Source: Hypericum androsaemum
Taxonomy: Eukaryota; Streptophyta; Magnoliopsida; Malpighiales; Hypericaceae
Length of the DNA: 64,000 bases
Assembly: GCA_963995505.1 (NCBI GenBank)
Contig: OZ023190.1
Span: 4,420,516-4,484,515, forward strand
Reading direction: 5' to 3'
Under the pieces are notes generated by a model. That model ran no database searches. It saw only the letters and a list, made by a program, of their open reading frames with translations, and was not told the origin of the DNA. Shown here piece after piece: positions 56,366 through 64,000 of this stretch; the stretch's first letter is position 1; each line of letters opens with the position of its first letter. The position numbers and the translations under genes are program-made.

Positions 56366-58979
56366 AGAAGAGAGAGAGTTTCCAAGGGCTCTAGTCGATC
56401 TCCATCCCCTCCTTTCTACCATTTTTTTTCTCCGTTGATTTCGAGTTTAGACATACTAAGATTTTAGCTAACTAATATATTCGTTTATCACAATTAATTG
56501 AATTATCATGTATATCATATTATATCATTTTATTAATTTTATATGTATATGTATATTATATCATATCAATAATTTTATTCGTATAATCCTCTCTATCTCC
56601 TAGGTAATAAGCAAAAACTATAAATCATCTTCAGATTCCTAGAAACTAAAATGCCCTACTCAATGCACACGAATGCATCCACACTAACAAATTGCCTCCA
56701 CCTTCCACCCAATCAGGGAAACTCCGGGCTCAATTTTTTATTTTCTTTTTGGTCCGAGCTTAAATTTTTTTATATTATCTTCCCATGTTTTACTTCAAGT
56801 TAGGTACATGATCTTTAGCTCTTTGTTTATTTTTTCATATCTTTTACATGGTAACCCACTAAAATTTTCTCAAAGAAGTCTTGCACAAATTAAATGGAGT
56901 AGTTCCCTAAAAAAGGAAGTGGTATTATTCTTAATTTAGAATTGACCATCTTATTTGAAGATTATTTATTAATAGTGTATTTTTTCCTAAAATATGTTTC
57001 TAAGATCTGATAATTCGAGTGATTTATTATATGGACTGTCTCTTATCCAATGTTTTAAAAATTACAGTCTGACTGATCAGATTGTGACTCGAGACCAATA
57101 TCAGGTCATTTCTCACATAAACTTGGATGGTAGTTCATGACCACCAATTCATCTGGTTGGACTCGTCGCTTAAGACCAAGTTATAAATTATGATTTCACT
57201 ACTTACAAATTATAAATTTTGTAATGAACTTAAAATATTTTTATGATTATTTGATATTCTAGCACTAAATCTATTTAATAATATATTTTTATTTTAAAAA
57301 TTCTTTGATCTGACAAACTATCTAACCAGTCAAACTAGTTAAACTATGAACATAAATTATCCCGGATTCTTCGAATTTGTTTTAAAAAAAACATTGCTCT
57401 CGTCGGTAGGTGGGTCATGGGTGAAGTGAGGAGTCTCTCCACCGCATAAAAAAAGTGCAGATTTTGTTTAGGTCGGTCCTACCATGTTATAAGCACATGC
57501 AATTCCCGAGGTTTTTGCTGCCCTGTAATGTTCATTGCATCATATATTTCCATTCCCATCAACCCTTTGGAAGCATTCTTATATATTTTATTAGATTACG
57601 ACATAATTTGGTCTCTATTGCAAGAATCAATCAATACCCAACAAATTTTGTTCTTTGAATTTCCTATTTCTCTTCGGCACGATGACACATAACATTTGTT
57701 CCAGGTGGTGGTTATGTCATAATTAGTGGTCAGAATATTAGTTAGCTGCCCTAAATTTACCGATTAATTTGACGAGTTCAGCTCAAATAATAAATTAGGT
57801 TAGAGCGATGAAATATTTACATCAACCATTAATATTGACGGTGTTTAGATAAACACTTATTTTGCTATGTGATGTGATGTTTACGATTAACTTCGTTGTC
57901 ATGTCCCATATTTTTGTCTAATAATTAGTAGTCATGTCGATTGCTTATTTTCATTAACCAGGTAAGATATTTTTTAAACACACTTCCAATTTCTGTTTGA
58001 CTGCCATATATTGGTGGTTGGATAATTAAGATTAATGAACTTGATGTGATTTATCAAAACAAAATCATATGGGGAGAACAAATTGATGGTATTTTTTTCC
58101 ATACACCATGTAATTAGACTCTACTTATCTACTTTTTATATATTTAATTGAAATATAAAAATTTTATAATAAGATAATATAATATACATTGCAGGTCGTA
58201 TACGACTGTCCATTTCATAACTCAGTGAAACAAAATAATTATCAAATCTTTTTTATATATAAAATTTTATTACTTACCAAAAACATTACCATGTGTGCAA
58301 AAAAGCGTTACACCAGTAGTGCAATTACGCACTAATCAATTTCTAAATACAATCTTAAGATATACAATTATTTTAGTTAACAATTACAACTAGATAATAG
58401 ATATCTTTTACATTTGTGTTTCGTATTTGGGTTAGTTGCCACCTCACGTAGGATTTGAAAAATGATAGTCATGTTACTCTCCCAAATGCGATGGAAAATA
58501 ATTATAAAATTTTATGGAATATATACAAATGTACATAGATTATAGATTATAAAAAGAGCATAGATTTAAGGATGATTAAATTTACAATAAATGAGACTCC
58601 ATTAAAATTATGGGTCAGAAATTTTAAGACTCTCACCCACCTCTCACACAGAGCTACTACCTGTGTCATCCGAGAGTTTAATAATTAAATTATCGCTCTT
58701 CCAAAACGTTGTGTCCATATTCTTAAAAATAACAGCATTATAAATTTATTTTCAGTTTGATCCTGGTCTTGTTTACAAATATTTGGCCACCTTACCTCCA
58801 ACACGATACATCGTAGAGGGGTAGGATTAGGTCTTGGATGTAGAAACTCAACCAGGACCATTCCAAATCGAAGTGGAATCCTTGGATCAGCCACATTAAA
58901 AGAATTTCGGATCTCATAATCGAGGATATTTTTGTACTTTTACATCTTTTCTTCCCCTCTTTCTCTTCCCTCACAAGAA
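56366..58979. other. Intergenic, no gene recognised
   Basis: AT-rich. Around 57055-57400 motifs such as GTTTTAAAAATTACAGTCTGAC recall the hAT-like MITE at 28733, but no paired ends were established. Short open frames have no recognisable content. Confidence 0.5.
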
Positions 58980-59268
58980 TGGTATGTTCGGTTATATTAA
59001 ATAGTATGCCCGGTTACATCGAATGGTATATCCGAATATAAAATAATTAAATTATATTATATTGCCTGGTATGTCCGATTATATTAAATAGTATATCTGG
59101 TTATATCAAATGATATTCTCTATTATATCGATGGTATGTTCGGTTATAATAAGAAAGTTAAATAATTAATTAAATTATATATCAAATGGTATGTCCGGTT
59201 ATATCAAATGGTAAGCCTGATTATATCAAATGGTATGCTTAATTATATCAAATGGTATGTTCGATTTA
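58980..59268. repeat. Minisatellite of about 22 bp
   Basis: Ten or more degenerate units of GGTATGTCCGGTTATATCAAAT, interrupted by AT-rich spacers around 59040 and 59160. Confidence 0.85.
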
Positions 59269-60124
59269 CTATACCAATTCTTTTACTTGTTACCGATTAT
59301 CTATCTAAAAAAATAAAGGCTAAGGAAAAAAATTAAAATTAGTAGACGGGTTGGACCCACCCCATTCTACTCCTAAGAAAAAAATAAAGTCTATTATTTT
59401 CTTCCGAGGGATGCGCATCCCACCTTTATAATTTTTTCTTTTTTTTTGTCCATTCTACCCAGTCCTGTAGTAGATTGGCCTACTATAAATCTTCCAAAGC
59501 CATATCGTGGACTGTTGATTGTTGCAGGCAATTGCTTGTGGTTATGCACGTCTCTTTGTCTGGTCACGACAGTGTAACTAAATTTTTGGGAAAAAAATTA
59601 TTTCACTATCTCGTTAATGTGCTTTCACATTTTTTACCTAATTTTGTTTTATCTTTTGATGATAGAGGTTTCACAAATTCACTCTTTTGGAAAAAAGATT
59701 GTTACTACAAGTGTGAATTGAGAAACAAATTAGAAAAAGAAAGGTTTAGTTCATATATATATAAAAAGAAGCAAGGTTTAATTTTAAAAAATGTGAATTT
59801 GAGAAATATTTTCTATAAAAAAAGATAAAACAAAATCATCTAATTCTTGGTAAAAAAAGTGAAATTACAGAGGAATGGACAAGAAATGGAAAAGAAAAAT
59901 TGAATTTTTCTAAGGAGGTATTTTTTTATATAATTTTTAAAGAGGTCTTACATTCAGACTTTACGAATAAAAAAATTTAATTTGGAAAAACAAGTCTAAA
60001 TAGGGTATGATAGTTTGATTTTTTTAAAAGTTAATTTTATACCTTGAAATTTAGACCTCCATTAAATCGTTCTATGTTTTATACCGCTAGAAAAAATGTG
60101 ATTGGTCTAATAGTTTGACTCTAA

Positions 60125-60160
<36 letters not shown>

Positions 60161-60200
60161 AGCCTTTCCTCTCTTAATTTCACTATGATTTCTAACTATG
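59269..60200. other. Intergenic, nothing recognised
   Basis: AT-rich, with a TA tract at about 60127-60156. A 117-codon open frame at 59475-59828 (+) is not recognised and its composition is like the surrounding DNA. Confidence 0.4.
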
Positions 60201-60212
60201 AAAGCCGCAGAT

Positions 60213-60931
60213 CTATGTGGACTTTCGGATCTTCTGATTAAGTTTTGTTTGAGCATTTCTGGAATTTCTAAATTCTTCTTTATCTAGGGGGTTGTAGTCT
60301 ATATTAGCTGTAATAATTCTTATATTAGGATTTTTAATCTTCATTTTCGCCAAATATTTTATTCTAGATTTAGTTATATCATCTCCTATTAATCCTAAAT
60401 TTTCTAATTTCTGGATCCTAGGGTAATTAACGCTATTCTTTAGGTCTGGTCCTTTTTCTAAATCTTGTGACAGCATTTTTCCTAGCATCTGATATGCTTC
60501 ATTTTCTATATTACTAGACTAAATATTTTTAGTTGCCAAAAAATCTAACCGTGATTGTCCACCACGCTTTCGAGCGAACTCTGATGTCAGGATATATTTA
60601 TTAGTTGGAAAGGAATAGACGTGTTTGCTAATTGTGATACAATTACGAGCTATAGTGAGACTACCATTTAAGCTGCAGAGAAAATTAATTCCTAGCAGAA
60701 ATTCTTTACTATGAGTTTCTTCTGGGGCAATGTTTACTTGTGGTAATTCATATTTAGTACTGTAGTTTCCTGCAAAATCTAAAAATTAAATTCCGGTTGA
60801 TTCTAAACAATGGGACAAGGTTAACAACCTATTTTCTACCGTTCGGGTTATAATCTGATATTTTAATAGTTTATGATACCGCTTGGGAATCATACTGTAA
60901 CCTATTAAACCCTTAGTACTGCCTGTGTCTA

Positions 60932-60935
<4 letters not shown>
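60213..60935 (-). pseudogene. Endogenous pararetrovirus-like (Caulimoviridae-type) protease-region fragment
   Basis: Read on the - strand from about 60930, the sequence starts with an aspartic protease motif LDTGSTK. It continues through a region ending EFLLGINFL (about 60700), as in the protease part of caulimovirid polyproteins, and then about 100 codons of lysine-rich sequence to 60213. Two stop codons (about 60786 and 60520) interrupt it, there is no reverse transcriptase, and the 5' side runs into an AT dinucleotide tract. It is a decayed genomic fragment with no coding capacity. A retrotransposon origin is possible; the family assignment rests on motif order only. Confidence 0.45.

Positions 60936-61020
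<85 letters not shown>
60932..61020. repeat. CA then TA dinucleotide tract
   Basis: CA repeats followed by about 36 TA units. Other TA tracts lie at 29070-29101, 30826-30844, 60127-60156, 61907-61950 and 62140-62158. Confidence 0.95.
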
Positions 61021-61024
<4 letters not shown>

Positions 61025-61470
61025 CCTTCACCATTAGACTATCCACATTTGTAACCTGGTTACACTATCAGGTTACAAAATAATTAATTAATTTATCTCT
61101 CATCCACATATTATCTACTATTAATTTATGTTTATATATATTATAATAAATATAGAAAAATGATGCGTCCATAATTATAACAACGAAAAAAAATTATAAC
61201 AAAGTAACAAAATTAAGATTACAAAAGTTACAATACAAAATTAAAAGAAATAAATTATGCTACAAATAGAGAATTAAAAAATATGTCAATATTAAACTCT
61301 ATTTATAGAGAATTAAAAATATATGAATTTTCATATTTTTTTTAGTTTTAGTTTTGTTAAAAAATAACTTTAATTTTTAACCACACAAATTATATCAACA
61401 AAAATTTATTTCAACGAATAACATTATTCCAAGTTTACTAGATTAGATTGAAAAAGAATATATATATATA
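61021..61470. other. Intergenic, nothing recognised
   Basis: Very AT-rich, no gene. Confidence 0.5.
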
Positions 61471-61845
61471 TATCCTCTGGTGATTAAACCAGTAACGTCA
61501 TTTCTTGAATACAACAAGGGTGATTATCTTAAAGTTTCTATTTAGTACAATCCTATGATCAGATAGAAATTACTGTCAACAACCGAGGATTTCTCATGCC
61601 TACTTGTATTCAAGATGTTAACAATAATCAACAATAATCAAACAACAAGGGTGTTATTTGATTATTGTTCTGATAATCATAATTGTTGACAGGGAAATGA
61701 CGTCATTTCTTGTACTAATCATCGGTGGTTGATTTTTGTTGATTATCAGATAGAAATGACGTCATTTCTTGTACTAATCACCCTGTCAACAACAAGGGTG
61801 ATTATCTTATATCCTCTGGTGATTAACATCTTCTGATGCTCAACC
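61471..61845. repeat. Cluster of short direct and inverted repeats
   Basis: TATCCTCTGGTGATTAA occurs at about 61471 and 61810, CAACAAGGGTGATTATCTTA at about 61512 and 61790, and ATGACGTCATTTCTTGTACTAATCA at about 61697 and 61757. The palindrome TGACGTCA sits inside the last motif. It looks like a locally rearranged repeat; no transposon ends were defined. Confidence 0.6.
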
Positions 61846-61902
61846 TTTTATATCCTCGGTTGAGCATTCCTCTGCGATTTCTATCTCCTTATTTATATAA
61901 TC

Positions 61903-61951
<49 letters not shown>

Positions 61952-61959
61952 CTTAACTC

Positions 61960-64000
61960 GGACGCGTGTCAGAAGCGCCCGACAACCTCTGCACACATCC
62001 TGGCGAGCAAGGCATTTCAGCTTTCATTTTTTTAATTTTTTTTCATGTTGCTTAACCGGAGTTGTTTTGGACATCACTGTGAGTGATCTTAAGGCCACAT
62101 GTGAAATTCCCCTCACCTACCGGCGATTTCTCGTGCAATTATATATATATATATATATAAGAATCATATCATAAATGGCCCTTCATGCTACTATATAGTT
62201 TCCAAGATTTCAGGCCACATATCAATACCACTTAAATTCGAGATTTAATATCAAGGGGATTTAAGGAAAAAAGATCGCAGAATTTCTCGACAGGAAAACA
62301 AATTGGTTGTGTGCGCGCGTCTTCCCTACTACCAAATGTTTGTCGACAAGTGGGGCAAATAATTAATATAACTATAGGAGCCTTTTAGGCCATAAAATAA
62401 GATACTTCTTACGTATTATTATTTTTATTTTCAAAATATATTATTGTTGCAAGGTAGAAATAAATTAGGTTGCATGTGACTAGGAAGGGTCGACACGTCA
62501 TTCTCTAGGGTCTGTTTAGCCCCAAACATGTCCACGAGAATTAGGTGTTGCCCTTTTGGGATTTGGATTTAATTCTTGTGTTATTTGGTGAGGAGTCAGA
62601 GAAAGTGCCTTCCACTAGGGTTTGTCTTCTATGTGTATAATCCCATTTAATAGTGAAAAAATTCTTTGGTTATTATCCAGGACAATGTGATTGATTTAAT
62701 CAGTTTGAATATTGTGATTCTAAAAATAATTTTTTGCCCAAATTTGACTTCCTAAAAGTTGACAAGGGTCCCCTCTTATTTATTCTAATCGGTCCATCAA
62801 ATTTATACATGTACCAATCAAATCTGAGTACATCATGATTTTTAGATTAACCCTTTTCCTAAAAGAACACATTTTGAGATATATCCGCCTTTATAGTCAT
62901 GTCCAGTTCAAAAGCGAATTTAAAATTCTGTCCTAAGAGTTTTGTTATATTTTTATGATTCGTAGTTTTAACCTGGATGAGTCAATGTGGTATAGAATTA
63001 TGAGATATGTGGTTTTTTTTTTATAAACCAAGGGAAGGCCCCTTTAATTTTTATTAATCATTGAACAAATACAACAGAATGAGTACATCGAAATAGACTA
63101 ACCATCAATAAATCATCGAGATACATCTCCATGCAAGATAACATTAGAACATCAGACACACAACATAATCAAATAATATGTTAAGGCATACTTTTTTTTA
63201 TAGAAATATATGTTAAGGCATACTTGAAGAATGCATCCCTCACACAATTACCTTCAGATGTGTGGTTCGGTTTGTATTCCATAATCAAACAGGTGTCGTG
63301 GTGGTGGGCTCCAAGCATAAAAAGCCCTAAAAGAGGACCCACTTGAGCTCTTGTCGAGGTGCTGCTCAAATCAATCACAAAGGCCCAAGCCCCACCATGT
63401 GCTTCATCTTCTCTTCATAATTGTAGGTTGGAAGTTGAAAGAGTTGGTGTTGTCCCATTTGTGGACTGAGTGACAATTGACGAACTCACCGAATTGGGTA
63501 TCACATAAATAAAAGCAATAAATGGATTGGACATTGGGAGATCAAATTTTAAATTTCTTGTGTTTCAGATAATGATGTGTCATTGCAAATTGTTGGTAAA
63601 TATCTATCAATTATCATTATTAGTCCATTAACATCCCAGCATTTGAAACGGGAGATGCCAAGTGATTGTATATAGCCCCTAAAAAAAAGTGAGTGTACAT
63701 AGTAAGGATGTTTATGAATGGACGTTGATCATCCCAAGGGAACTTTCGACATCTAGGAATAGTGAACCGACGACCATAGAAAATTAGAAATGATCAATAA
63801 GTAGAAGGCATTAGTTGTCCGTTCTCGGGTTGGATATTGAGGGTCGGAAAAGTTTGAATTTTTGAAAAACTAGTATCATTAAGACCAAATAGTGAGCAGA
63901 AGGGGAAAAACTCTAAAAATTAAAGTTTCAAACTTTACAAATTGAAAAGATAATTGGACATCGCAAAAAAAAATTGGGTGAATCATTCCTAAATATAACT
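61960..64000. other. Intergenic to the end of the window, nothing recognised
   Basis: AT-rich. Around 63010-63400 a T run followed by TTTTTATTAATCATTGAACAAATAC resembles the 3' end of a retroelement on the - strand, but no domain supports it. Confidence 0.45.

Noticed and set aside
60786..61046. Open frame with long Ile-Tyr run
   Set aside because: The run is a TA dinucleotide tract; only the outer part relates to the pararetrovirus-like fragment.
61836..62174. 112-codon open frame
   Set aside because: Crosses two TA tracts and has no recognisable domain.
1..64000. CRISPR arrays, operons or bacterial signals
   Set aside because: The genes are split by spliceosomal introns and the repeats are of plant transposon type.

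Overview
This is eudicot-type plant nuclear DNA. It has split genes with short exons in AT-rich introns, a plant SEC8 exocyst gene, a Golgi-type UDP-xylose transporter, two alpha-expansins and a dense load of plant transposons. The species cannot be named from the sequence. All gene models come from reading splice sites by eye and from remembered family sequences; no search was run.

Layout. At 1-2.63 kb there are two foldback transposons. SEC8 lies on the + strand at 3.0-14.88 kb (26 coding exons, 1045 aa), followed by a minisatellite and a degenerate MITE. UXT lies on the - strand at 18.23-20.94 kb (7 coding exons, 353 aa), convergent with SEC8. The 21-30.9 kb stretch is transposon-rich and gene-free: an LTR-like fragment with 33-bp tandem repeats, two large foldback elements (24.5-26.0 and 27.7-28.6 kb), a solo LTR carrying a 5S rRNA-like sequence (Cassandra type), a hAT-like MITE and a MITE with internal tandem repeats.

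From about 30.9 to 56.4 kb the DNA is a segmental tandem duplication. Copy 1 (about 30.9-37.9 kb) and copy 2 (about 39.6-54.4 kb) each carry an intact three-exon alpha-expansin on the - strand, differing at two residues. The end of the unit is repeated a third time at about 54.4-56.4 kb. The copies serve as one another's empty sites, so many insertions can be read directly: a 1.44-kb foldback element, a 6.9-kb Ty3/gypsy element with a second LTR unit inside it, a probable processed retrocopy, a SINE-like insertion and several MITEs. From 56.4 kb to the end no gene is recognised; there is a 22-bp minisatellite, long AT dinucleotide tracts and a decayed fragment resembling an endogenous pararetrovirus protease region.

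The most unusual signal is a set of long-armed foldback elements. Their ends read close to GGGAAAAGTNCACTTT, their target duplications are 9 bp and AT-rich, and their cores are strongly purine/pyrimidine-asymmetric or gene-like. This fits non-autonomous Mutator-like elements. Two different families of them sit in exactly the same 9-bp target, TATATTATT, in the two copies of the duplicated segment. A second notable point is SEC8 splicing: three GC-AG introns and one intron whose conserved donor reads GA.
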